Origin: Candidatus Dormiibacterota bacterium
GTDB taxonomy: Bacteria > Chloroflexota > Dormibacteria > Dormibacterales > Dormibacteraceae
DNA length: 5,692 bases
Direction: 5' to 3'
Assembly: GCA_955652585.1 (NCBI GenBank)
Contig: CATPBF010000087.1
Coordinates: forward strand, 1 to 5,692
The notes beneath the pieces were generated by a model. That model was given only the letters and a program-made list of their open reading frames with translations. It was not told the DNA's origin and ran no database searches. Below, in pieces: positions 1-5,692 of the stretch (position 1 is its first letter; each line of letters starts with the position of its first letter). The position numbers and the translations under genes are program-made.

Positions 1-893
1 ACCACAACGACAGCAAGAAGTCCCAGCACTTCTTCGTGATCATGATGGAGAACACAGCCTACAAAGGCCTCATAGGCAATCCGAACGCACCCTGGATCAA
101 CCAGGCGGCCAACAGGTACGGACTGGCCACCAACTACTACGGGGTGAGCCATCCGAGCCAGCCGAATTACATCGCAGCGACCTCCGGCGCCCTGAACGGA
201 GTCGTCAATGACAACGACATCACGATCAACGTCCCGAACATAGTCGACCAACTGGAAGCCAGGGACCGGACCTGGAAGGCCTACATGCAGTCGTTGTCGC
301 TATGTGCGACCAAACTCGACCACGCATGTGGCAACCAGCTCTACGAGCGCAAGCACAATCCTTTTGTCTCGTATGCGGACGTCCAGAACAACCCCTCCCG
401 CATGGCCAATGTCGTCGACCTGAGCCAACTGGCGGCTGACCTTGCGAGCGAGAACGCACCCAACTACTCGTGGATCTCGCCTGACCAGTGCAGCGACATG
501 CACGGCCGTGCTGGACCGGCAAGCGATCCCTGCAACTTTGGCAATATCCAGGGCTTGATCGCGACCGGCGATGCGTTCCTCAGCTCGACGGTCAGCATGA
601 TCATGTCCTCCGACGCGTGGACTGACAACTCGGCCATCTTCATCACCTGGGACGAGACCGACTTCCCGTTCGTTGATGTCAGCGGCTGCTGTGACGCCGT
701 GCCCGGCGGTGGCCACGTGGTCACGTTGGTGATCACCCACTCGCGCCACTCGCACCGAACGTCGGATGAGGCTTTCAACCACTACTCCATGCTGGCGACG
801 ATCCAGCAGGCGTGGCGGCTCGGCTGCCTCGCCAACACCTGCGACCGGAAGAACGTGGAGCCGATGACTGACCTGCTCGCATCCCGCGACTGA
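1..893 (+). CDS. Secreted phosphoesterase family protein (acid phosphatase/phospholipase C-like), 5'-truncated by window
   Basis: The reading frame is open from position 3 and ends at TGA 891-893; the real start and any signal peptide lie upstream of the window. Counting the first visible codon (position 3) as residue 1, the motif FFVIMMEN at residues 10-17 matches the N-terminal metal-binding signature of the phosphoesterase family PF04185, with E16 and N17 as likely metal ligands. Other family hallmarks follow in order: HPSQPNY near residue 50, KHNPFVSY near 117, SWISPDQCSDMHG near 156-168, TWDE near 215-218, GGGHVV near 235, and NHYSMLATIQQAW near 259-271. Eight cysteines, several closely spaced, fit an exported protein with disulfides. 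The family hydrolyses phosphomonoesters or phospholipid headgroups outside the cytoplasm; the substrate cannot be read from this sequence. The ATG-like starts inside the visible motif are not true starts, because conserved residues continue upstream. It is on the opposite strand to the division genes and probably unrelated to them. Confidence 0.9.
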   Translation, partial: HNDSKKSQHFFVIMMENTAYKGLIGNPNAPWINQAANRYGLATNYYGVSHPSQPNYIAATSGALNGVVNDNDITINVPNIVDQLEARDRTWKAYMQSLSLCATKLDHACGNQLYERKHNPFVSYADVQNNPSRMANVVDLSQLAADLASENAPNYSWISPDQCSDMHGRAGPASDPCNFGNIQGLIATGDAFLSSTVSMIMSSDAWTDNSAIFITWDETDFPFVDVSGCCDAVPGGGHVVTLVITHSRHSHRTSDEAFNHYSMLATIQQAWRLGCLANTCDRKNVEPMTDLLASRD

Positions 894-903
894 TCTCCTG
901 AAG

Positions 904-927
904 GGCGCCGGCGTAAGAGCCGGCGCC
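904..927 (+). terminator. GC-rich hairpin, probable terminator after the phosphoesterase gene
   Basis: Arms 904-912 and 919-927 form a perfect 9-bp stem (GGCGCCGGC pairing with GCCGGCGCC) around a 6-nt loop, starting 10 nt after the phosphoesterase stop. There is no run of T after the stem, only a pyrimidine-rich GATCTCCCTT. It is therefore not a classical intrinsic terminator, although U-poor hairpins downstream of genes are common in high-GC bacteria. It separates the phosphoesterase gene from the promoter-like element at 943. Confidence 0.6.
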
Positions 928-942
928 GATCTCCCTTCGTAC

Positions 943-971
943 TTGACAGCCCGTTGCCCGCTTGGGACACT
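943..971 (+). promoter_or_regulatory. Candidate sigma70-type promoter, apparently leaderless, for the lipoprotein gene
   Basis: A perfect TTGACA at 943-948 is followed after a 17-bp spacer by GACACT at 966-971. The latter matches the -10 consensus at A2, A4 and T6 only. Transcription would begin around 977-980, which coincides with an in-frame GTG at 980 and leaves no room for a ribosome binding site. This suggests a leaderless transcript. The weak -10 match keeps confidence moderate. Confidence 0.5.
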
Positions 972-979
972 GCGGCAAC

Positions 980-1567
980 GTGAGTTTAGTGAGCGGCATG
1001 GCTAGGAGCATTTCAGCGACCGGCTTGATCGCTGTGGTCGCGACTTGCGGCCTCATGGTCAGCGCCTGCGGATCGGCCAGCTCGTCTTCGAAATCCTCAG
1101 TAACACCAACCCCGACGCCGACGCCAACAACGAAGACGATCTCGAACGTCGATGCCTGCATGCTCGTCACCGCCGCCGACGCTTCTAAACCAGATGGAGT
1201 AGCAGTTACGAATCACTAATCAGCAGCGAAGATTCCGGGGGCTTGTATCTACGCCAGCGCGGACGGCGCCACGACCGTTTTTGTCATTGCCCAGGCTTAC
1301 GCGGATGCCACCAGCGCCAACTCGGTCTCTCCCGAACAGCTGGCGGCCGCCCTCAACGGCGCCTACGGGATCGCGAACGCCAAGGCAGTCAGCGGAATTG
1401 GCGACAAGGCAGTCGAGTACGCCGTTACGAGCTCCGCGAACAACTCCACCGGTGCGGTGATCTTCGTGTTCAAGTCAAACGTCGTGATGATGATCGCGAT
1501 CTCACCCTTGACCGATACGAAGAAGCTCGAGGACTTGGCTCGTACCGCGGTCGGAAAGCTGCAATAA
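980..1567 (+). pseudogene. Small DUF3558-like lipoprotein interrupted by one in-frame TAA (1217-1219)
   Basis: Starting at GTG 980, chosen because it sits at the expected transcription start (a TTG at 962 overlaps the -10 region; ATG 998 is the alternative), the frame begins with a lipoprotein signal peptide ending in VSAC with lipidated Cys at residue 30. A Ser-rich and Thr-Pro repeat linker (TPTPTPTPTT) follows, then a globular part beginning DACMLVTAADAS. Codon 80 is TAA. The same frame then continues without another stop for 115 codons to TAA 1565-1567, encoding a convincing continuation: GACIYASADG, PEQLAAALNGAYG, GIGDKAVEYAV, and a C-terminal LEDLARTAVGKLQ. Cys60 (before the stop) and Cys89 (after it) could be the disulfide pair seen in DUF3558-type surface lipoproteins. 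The truncated product would be only signal plus linker plus about 20 residues. No ATG, GTG or TTG restart lies close after the stop. A sequencing or assembly error is possible. The family resemblance is by eye and the function is unknown. Confidence 0.75.
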
Positions 1568-1616
1568 CCGGTAAGCCAAATCATCGACCCAGTGCTGCAG
1601 AAGCGGTCCGTCGATG

Positions 1617-1690
1617 TGGGCGGTGAGAGGGTCGAACTCCCGACCTCCTCGGTGTAAGCGAGGCGCTCTGGCCAACTGAGCTAACCGCCC
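1617..1690 (-). tRNA. tRNA-Val (anticodon UAC)
   Basis: The reverse complement folds into a complete cloverleaf. The acceptor arms GGGCGGT and ACCGCCC are perfectly paired. The D stem is GCTC/GAGC with loop AGTTGGCCA. The anticodon stem CCTCG/CGAGG carries the loop CTTACAC, giving anticodon TAC, which reads GUA valine codons. The variable loop has 5 nt, and the T stem GGGAG/CTCTC (one G-U pair) closes the loop TTCGACC. The 74-nt length includes discriminator A at 1617. CCA is not encoded, since the next bases read CAT, so it must be added by the nucleotidyltransferase. The gene lies 47 nt downstream of the S41 protease stop in the same orientation. A TAAACT hexamer (1709-1704 on the - strand) could be its own -10, but no good -35 is visible. 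Confidence 0.96.
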
Positions 1691-1708
1691 GCAGCGGATG
1701 CTCAGTTT

Positions 1709-1738
1709 AGTGTCCGGACCCCAGAGGAGCTGGACACT
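1709..1738 (-). repeat. Inverted repeat overlapping the S41 protease stop codon; weak terminator or operator candidate
   Basis: AGTGTCC at 1709-1715 and GGACACT at 1732-1738 are perfect 7-bp inverted arms separated by 16 nt. The left arm also overlaps the 8-bp palindrome GTCCGGAC (1712-1719). The right arm includes the first plus-strand base of the stop codon of the S41 gene. No T tract follows on the - strand, so termination efficiency is doubtful. A possible tRNA -10 hexamer (TAAACT) abuts the repeat. Confidence 0.35.
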
Positions 1739-2940
1739 TACCCAGCGGTGAGCACGCTCAGCGCCGAGTTGAGCTGCGCGTCCTTCGCGTAGCCGTTAGC
1801 CGGCTGCTGGACGTCGAACTGGTCGTTCGTGCTGGCCAGCGGGACCGTGACGTCGGGCGTCAGACCCTTGTGGTCGATCGTCACGCCGTTGGGCAGGTAC
1901 CACCGCTTGACCGTGAGGTGGATGTCGGCCCCGTCGTTTAGCGGGAAGTCCTGCTGCACCGACCCCTTGCCAAACGTCACCGTGCCCACGAGCTTGGCGC
2001 GCTGGTGGACCTGCAGCGATCCCGCCACGATCTCCGCCGCCGATGCGCTGTTGGCGTCGACCAGGACGACCAGTGGCACCGACGCCGCCAGGTGCTCGCC
2101 GCTCACGGTGTGCTTGTCCACGGTGCCGAAGCGATCGTGGAGCTCGAAGGTTTCCCCGCTCGCGACGAACTCACTGATGACGTGGTCCGCTTGATCGATG
2201 AAACCGCCCGGGTCTTCGCGCAGGTCCAAAACCATCCCCTTGGCGCCGGGCAACCCTGAGGTCAACGCCGCGTGCAACTCGTCTGTCGTCGTCGTGGTGA
2301 ATTGGTACAGGCGCACGTACAGGATGTGATCTGCGATCACGGTCGACCGCACCGAGGGCACCTGGATCTCTGCGCGGGTGATGGTGACCGAGAACGTCTG
2401 GCCGGCCCGCTGGATGGTGAGTGTCACCTTGGATCCGTTGGGGCCCTGAATCAGCGCCGACGCCTGGTCCGAGGTGAGGCCCTTCAAGTCCTTGTCCCCC
2501 ACCTTCACGATCTGGTCACCGGACTGCAGCCCGGCCGCTGCGGCCGGTGAGCCCGGCACGGTGCCGGTGATCATCGGATATGCATTGGTGTTGAAGCTCA
2601 AGTAGATGCCGATGCCCGAGTAGTGACCCGTGTAGACGTCTTGCAGCCGCTTGTATGCGGCCGGGTCGTAGTAGGCCGAGAACGGGTCGTTCAGACTGGC
2701 GATGAGTCCCTGCACGGTCCCGTGCGAGAGCTTGGTGGTATCCAGGTTGCCGTCGACGTAATCGGCCTGGATCACACGGATCGCCTGCTGCAACTCGGTC
2801 GTGTCGACGCGGCCGGCCGAATGGTGCGCGACATACGGCATCACATCGGGGAAGGCCTGGTCGGTGTAAACGCCCAGGCCGAAAGCGATCACCGCGACCA
2901 CCAGGACGGCAACGCCCCAAAAGGCGTCGCGGCGCTTCAT
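1738..2940 (-). CDS. ctpA: Membrane-anchored S41 C-terminal processing protease (CtpA/CtpB type) with PDZ domain
   Basis: This 400-residue protein starts at ATG 2940; an in-frame stop four codons upstream excludes a longer form. One N-terminal membrane segment (about residues 8-26) anchors it with the catalytic part outside the cytoplasm. A helical region with the family motif DPFSAYYDP (85-93) precedes a PDZ domain at about 105-185 (GIGIYLSF, GSPAAAAGLQSGDQIVKV), and the tail-specific protease core follows. The catalytic Ser-Lys dyad is visible: S300 in NSASAAEI and K325 in FGKGSVQQ, with Q329 four residues later, the same 25- and 4-residue spacing as S309/K334/Q338 of Bacillus CtpB. The motif usually written LDLRNNPGG reads LDLREDPGG at 238-246. 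Such proteases cleave envelope proteins near their C termini. It follows the M23 hydrolase gene by 65 nt, so control of that hydrolase is plausible but inferred. No Shine-Dalgarno sequence precedes the ATG, so translation may be weak or of another type. The symbol is a family-level name. Confidence 0.93.
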   Translation of the reverse strand: MKRRDAFWGVAVLVVAVIAFGLGVYTDQAFPDVMPYVAHHSAGRVDTTELQQAIRVIQADYVDGNLDTTKLSHGTVQGLIASLNDPFSAYYDPAAYKRLQDVYTGHYSGIGIYLSFNTNAYPMITGTVPGSPAAAAGLQSGDQIVKVGDKDLKGLTSDQASALIQGPNGSKVTLTIQRAGQTFSVTITRAEIQVPSVRSTVIADHILYVRLYQFTTTTTDELHAALTSGLPGAKGMVLDLREDPGGFIDQADHVISEFVASGETFELHDRFGTVDKHTVSGEHLAASVPLVVLVDANSASAAEIVAGSLQVHQRAKLVGTVTFGKGSVQQDFPLNDGADIHLTVKRWYLPNGVTIDHKGLTPDVTVPLASTNDQFDVQQPANGYAKDAQLNSALSVLTAG

Positions 2941-3005
2941 GTCAGCAGACTAACCGAACCCCTCTCCCCAACCCTCTCGCCTTAGTGGACAGGGACGCTA
3001 GCGGG
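2941..3005 (-). other. Short intergenic leader between the M23 and S41 genes
   Basis: These 65 nt hold a pyrimidine-rich stretch on the + strand (about 2957-2979), purine-rich on the transcribed strand. There is also a small hairpin-capable pair of GCTAGC hexamers (2997-3002 and 3005-3010) running into the M23 stop codon. No convincing promoter or ribosome binding site is visible, and the purine run lies too far (about 18-38 nt) from the S41 ATG for normal ribosome pairing. Co-transcription with the upstream genes is the simplest reading. Confidence 0.4.
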
Positions 3006-4247
3006 CTAGCAGCCGAGCCAGATGCAGGGATCTCTGGGGTCGTTGTTGACGCGAATCTCGAAATGCAGGTGCGGCCCGGTCGACCATCCAGTTGACCCTT
3101 CATAGCCGATGAGGTCTCCTCGGGCGACGATCTGGCCGCTCGATAGGCCGCTCGCATACCCGGCCAGGTGGCCGTACACGGTCGAGTACCCGTTGCCGTG
3201 GATCATCATGATCAGGTTCCCGTAGCCGATCGAGCCGGGATAGAAGTAGATGACTCCCGTGTCTGCGGCGACGATCGGCGAGTGGTACGCAGCTGCGATG
3301 TCGATGCCGGTGTGCTTCCGGTGCGGGTATGGGCACGACGGGTCGTAGATCTCGAGATAGAAGGTCACGCAGCCGTAACCCTGGCTGATACAAGCGAAGC
3401 CGCACGCAGGCTCGGGCCATTCGAACTGTCCTGTGCCACCTCCGGCCTTCTGGGCGGCTGCTTCATATTTCTGCTGGAGCGCGGCGACCTGGGCGTCGAT
3501 CGCGGCTCTCTGTGCCGCCACCTGCTGGTATTGCGTCTGGAGCTGGGCTTCGAGCTGGACCGCAACCGCCATCGCCGCTTTCTGGGTGGCAACGTTCTTC
3601 TCCAGGTCCGCCTCGGTCGCCTGCAGCTGTTGGAGCAGCGCGACCACCTGGGCCCTCTGGATGGCGAGAGTGGCATTGTTTTGATCGAAGGTCGCGCGTT
3701 CGACCGCGAGCTCGCTGAGCAGCTTGCGATCGGAAGCCGCGACCTGCTGAGCGCCGATCATCCGGTTCATCAGGTCGTTAAACGTGTTCGCGGTCAGAAC
3801 CAGCTCGACGTAGTTCACAGAGCCGTGGTCGTCCACATAGCGCAGCCTCTGGTTGAGCAGCTCGTCGCGCACGCTCATTTGCGCGTGCAGCCGCGTCAGG
3901 CTCGCTTCCATGAATCTGATCTGGCGATCAAGGTCATCGATTGATTTCTGCGTGGTCGCGATCAGCGCCTTCTGCGCTGCGATTTGGGCGTTGAGGCTGC
4001 TGATCAGGGAGTAGATCGCGTTGATCCGCGCCTGCGTGTCCGAGATTCTCCCCTGGATGTCCAGCAGCTGCTGCTCATTGTTGACTTGCTGGCCGATGCC
4101 CTGGTTGTAGGCGACGCAGGCCTGGTAGACGTCAGGAGGATCGCCTGGGTAGCAGTAGATCGCCACCGAGGTTTGCAACGACAGCGGGATCCACAGCACC
4201 GTGGCGGTGACGACCGCGGCGACGACCCCTGCGACCCGTCTCCTCAC
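3006..4247 (-). CDS. Secreted coiled-coil M23/LytM peptidoglycan endopeptidase, probable FtsEX-activated division hydrolase
   Basis: This 413-residue protein starts at GTG 4247, one nucleotide after the ftsX stop, with GAGG seven bases upstream as ribosome binding site inside the ftsX 3' end. An N-terminal hydrophobic signal (about 5-29, likely cleaved after SVA) is followed by long coiled-coil stretches (about 50-135 and 165-268) rich in Gln, Ala and Leu heptads. A Gly-rich hinge then leads to a C-terminal LytM domain (about 275-413). The metal and catalytic residues are all present: H312 and D316 in HTGID, H360 in YGH, and H393/H395 in HLHFE. The layout matches EnvC, PcsB, CwlO and RipC, whose coiled coils are bound and switched by FtsX. 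EnvC itself lacks a complete active site and activates amidases, whereas this enzyme looks catalytically competent. Unusually it carries eight cysteines (32, 44, 282, 286, 293, 305, 408, 413), including the last residue. Predicted role: cleavage of peptide cross-links in septal peptidoglycan. Confidence 0.92.
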   Translation of the reverse strand: MRRRVAGVVAAVVTATVLWIPLSLQTSVAIYCYPGDPPDVYQACVAYNQGIGQQVNNEQQLLDIQGRISDTQARINAIYSLISSLNAQIAAQKALIATTQKSIDDLDRQIRFMEASLTRLHAQMSVRDELLNQRLRYVDDHGSVNYVELVLTANTFNDLMNRMIGAQQVAASDRKLLSELAVERATFDQNNATLAIQRAQVVALLQQLQATEADLEKNVATQKAAMAVAVQLEAQLQTQYQQVAAQRAAIDAQVAALQQKYEAAAQKAGGGTGQFEWPEPACGFACISQGYGCVTFYLEIYDPSCPYPHRKHTGIDIAAAYHSPIVAADTGVIYFYPGSIGYGNLIMMIHGNGYSTVYGHLAGYASGLSSGQIVARGDLIGYEGSTGWSTGPHLHFEIRVNNDPRDPCIWLGC

Positions 4248-4248
4248 G

Positions 4249-5139
4249 TCACAGCCTCACGAAGCGGCGTACGCCGATGTAGCTGCCCACCGCACCGAGC
4301 AGGGCGCCGCCGAGCAGCAGGTCGCGGGCGAGGCTCGCGAGGAAACTGGGGTCGTACGACAGCGGGATGAATGCGATGTCGGAGCGGAACTGTTGCACCG
4401 CCGGCGGATACGCGATGACGAGTAAGGCGAGCGCTATCGAGGCCGCGATCAAGCCGGTCATCACACCCTCGATCACGAACGGTCCCCGCACGAACCACTC
4501 GGTGGCCCCCACCAGCTTCATCACCTCGATTTCCTTACGACGGTGGTACACGGCCGTCCGGATCGTGTTCATGACAATCACGACAGAGACGACCACCAGG
4601 ATTGCCAGCAGGCCTACGCCGGCGAAGCTAAGCCACTGCGACAGCTGGAGCATCCGTTTGACGAAGTCGCCCTGGTAGTTGGTCGGATTCGTGGGATCCA
4701 CTCCCGACCACTGACGGGCGAGCGTATCGATCGATGCGACGTCGGACAGGTTGCGCACTCGCACTTCGAGCTTGGCGTCCAATGGATTGCCGTCCAGCTG
4801 CTGGGCGAGCACGGCATTGTTCGGGTCCTTCGTGAAGTTCGCGAGCGCCTCATCCTTCGTGATGAACTTGACGCTCGCGATCCGCGAGTCGGCGCTCAGC
4901 TGCGTCTGATAGTCGTAGACGCTCGCCAGCGGGGTGTCGTCGGCGATGTTGATGGAGATGACGCTCACCTTGTCGCGGAAGCCGTCGAGCACCTGCGAGA
5001 GTGCGTGTCCGACCAGAAGGTTCACGCCGCCGAGAATCAGGATGAGCGTGATCGACAGAACCGCGGCCAAGCTGACCGCGAGATTCCGAAAGAAGCTCTG
5101 CCAGGCGCTATTGAGCGCGAATCTGAGGTTTCGAAACAT
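4249..5139 (-). CDS. ftsX: FtsX, permease-like subunit of the FtsEX cell division ABC complex
   Basis: The preferred start is ATG 5139, giving 296 residues that begin MFRNLRFALNSAWQSFFRN, the normal FtsX N terminus. Longer in-frame starts (ATG 5187, GTG 5229) would add non-family sequence buried in ftsE and have no better ribosome binding site. Topology is classic: membrane segment 1 at about 19-44, a large extracytoplasmic domain at about 45-165, then segments at about 169-191, 220-245 and 272-290. The cytoplasmic motif RRKEIEVMKLVGAT (200-213), typical of FtsX and MacB-type permeases, lies just after segment 2. FtsX does not transport; it relays ATP hydrolysis by FtsE to a periplasmic or wall-side hydrolase through its external domain. 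The start overlaps the ftsE 3' end by 32 nt, and the stop is one nucleotide from the M23 gene, implying translational coupling and a joint complex. Confidence 0.95.
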   Translation of the reverse strand: MFRNLRFALNSAWQSFFRNLAVSLAAVLSITLILILGGVNLLVGHALSQVLDGFRDKVSVISINIADDTPLASVYDYQTQLSADSRIASVKFITKDEALANFTKDPNNAVLAQQLDGNPLDAKLEVRVRNLSDVASIDTLARQWSGVDPTNPTNYQGDFVKRMLQLSQWLSFAGVGLLAILVVVSVVIVMNTIRTAVYHRRKEIEVMKLVGATEWFVRGPFVIEGVMTGLIAASIALALLVIAYPPAVQQFRSDIAFIPLSYDPSFLASLARDLLLGGALLGAVGSYIGVRRFVRL

Positions 5140-5692
5140 CTTCGTGATACCGTCCAGAACGGTCGTCTCGGGCAATCTGCCCCGCATCGATCGCAACGAC
5201 GCGGCGGCGGAGTAAGTCGACGATCTCACGGTTGTGAGTCGCCATCACGACGGTGGCGCCCCGCGAGTTGATGCGCAGGAAGAGCTGCATGATCTCCCAC
5301 GCCGTGGCGGGGTCGAGGTTGCCGGTGGGCTCGTCCGCGATGATCATGCGCGGCGCATGCACGAGCGCCCGCGCGATCGCCACGCGCTGCTGTTCGCCAC
5401 CCGACAGGTTCGAGGGATATGTCTGCTCCTTGCCGGCCAGACCCACCGTGTCCAGCGCCTCGGCCGCCCGCGACTGGACCAGCCGGTCCGGCTCGCCGAG
5501 GACGCGCAGCGCGAAAGCCACGTTCTCGTACACCGTGAGGTTGGGCAGGAGCTTGAAGTCCTGGAAGACCAGGCCGATCTTGCGCCGGTAGTACGGGAGC
5601 TTGCGCCGCTTCATGCGGCCGAGCTCGACGCCCTCGACGAAGATCTTGCCCTTGGTGGGCTTCTCCTCTCGGATGAGTAGCCGCACCAGCGT
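5108..5692 (-). CDS. ftsE: FtsE, ATPase subunit of the FtsEX cell division ABC complex (5' end outside window)
   Basis: The 194 visible residues run from a Thr-Leu pair at the window edge to TAG at 5110-5108. The Thr is most likely the last residue of the Walker A GKST motif, so about 35-40 N-terminal residues are missing; a GTG at 5686 is internal and not the start. Numbering the Thr as residue 1, the Q-loop is at VFQDF (Q44) followed by LPNLTVYENVAF. The ABC signature LSGGEQQR starts at 96, Walker B with catalytic Glu is MIIADEPTGNLD (116-127), and the switch His is in ATHN (H153). The text is characteristic of FtsE rather than a general MacB or LolD ATPase, and the overlapping ftsX settles it. 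The protein sits on the inner membrane face, binds FtsX, and powers activation of the downstream hydrolase. Promoter and upstream neighbours are not in the window. Confidence 0.95.
   Translation of the reverse strand, partial: TLVRLLIREEKPTKGKIFVEGVELGRMKRRKLPYYRRKIGLVFQDFKLLPNLTVYENVAFALRVLGEPDRLVQSRAAEALDTVGLAGKEQTYPSNLSGGEQQRVAIARALVHAPRMIIADEPTGNLDPATAWEIMQLFLRINSRGATVVMATHNREIVDLLRRRVVAIDAGQIARDDRSGRYHEDVSKPQIRAQ

Noticed and set aside
775..1170. 131-codon - strand open frame with a Val-Gly repeat
   Set aside because: The repeat is simply the antisense of the Thr-Pro linker of the lipoprotein; it also crosses the hairpin and promoter region.
1200..1245. Frameshift or programmed frameshifting in the lipoprotein gene
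   Set aside because: The sequences before and after the TAA are in the same frame, so no shift is needed.
1243..1626. 127-codon + strand open frame downstream of the lipoprotein TAA
   Set aside because: It is Arg-rich, in a different frame from the clear lipoprotein continuation, and runs into the tRNA; it is a shadow of the GC-rich coding sequence.
3168..3944. 258-codon + strand open frame antisense to the M23 hydrolase
   Set aside because: It mirrors the high-GC codon pattern of the real gene, has no recognisable domain, and the opposite strand has full catalytic motifs.
4140..4247. Lipoprotein signal (Cys32) in the M23 hydrolase
   Set aside because: The residues before Cys32 (VAIYC) do not fit a lipobox; a normal signal peptidase site after SVA is more likely.
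4543..5271. 242-codon + strand open frame antisense to ftsX and ftsE
   Set aside because: Arg/His/Asp-rich low-complexity translation typical of antisense shadows; no family signature.
1..5692. CRISPR array, insertion sequence, prophage or defence island
   Set aside because: No spaced direct repeats, transposase, integrase, terminal repeats or defence domains were seen on either strand, and the tRNA has no integrated element or duplicated 3' end beside it.

Overview
The window is high-GC bacterial DNA from the chromosome of an unidentified organism. It codes with strong G/C preference at third codon positions, lacks a gene-encoded CCA on its tRNA, and carries a tight divisome-type gene string. 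Base composition, gene order (ftsE, ftsX, coiled-coil M23 peptidase, S41 protease) and an apparently leaderless lipoprotein promoter suggest a high-GC Terrabacteria lineage such as Actinomycetota, Chloroflexota or Dormibacterota-like soil bacteria. The sequence alone cannot settle which.

Left part, + strand (1-1567): the 3' part of a secreted phosphoesterase of the acid phosphatase/phospholipase C superfamily, its 5' end outside the window. A strong GC-rich hairpin follows, then a promoter-like TTGACA element and a small lipoprotein gene. The lipoprotein frame is intact from about 980 to 1567 except for a single in-frame TAA at 1217-1219. It is therefore best described as a disrupted gene (or a sequencing/assembly error), with the downstream 115 codons still clean in the same frame.

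Middle, - strand (1617-1690): a complete tRNA-Val with anticodon UAC, lying 47 nt downstream of the protease gene and converging on the lipoprotein gene.

Right part, - strand (1738-5692), read right to left: ftsE (5' end cut at its Walker A motif), ftsX, a secreted coiled-coil M23/LytM endopeptidase, and a membrane-anchored S41 C-terminal processing protease. ftsE and ftsX overlap, ftsX and the M23 gene are separated by one nucleotide, and the S41 gene follows after 65 nt. By analogy with FtsEX-EnvC, FtsEX-PcsB and FtsEX-RipC, the FtsEX ABC complex probably uses ATP hydrolysis to switch on the secreted peptidoglycan hydrolase during cell division. The PDZ-S41 protease could process or degrade envelope proteins, possibly including this hydrolase.

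Nothing here looks like an undescribed defence, mobile or CRISPR system. The points most worth following up are the nonsense codon with its local A/T-ending codon patch, the leaderless-type promoter, and the cysteine-rich form of the M23 hydrolase in the FtsEX operon.
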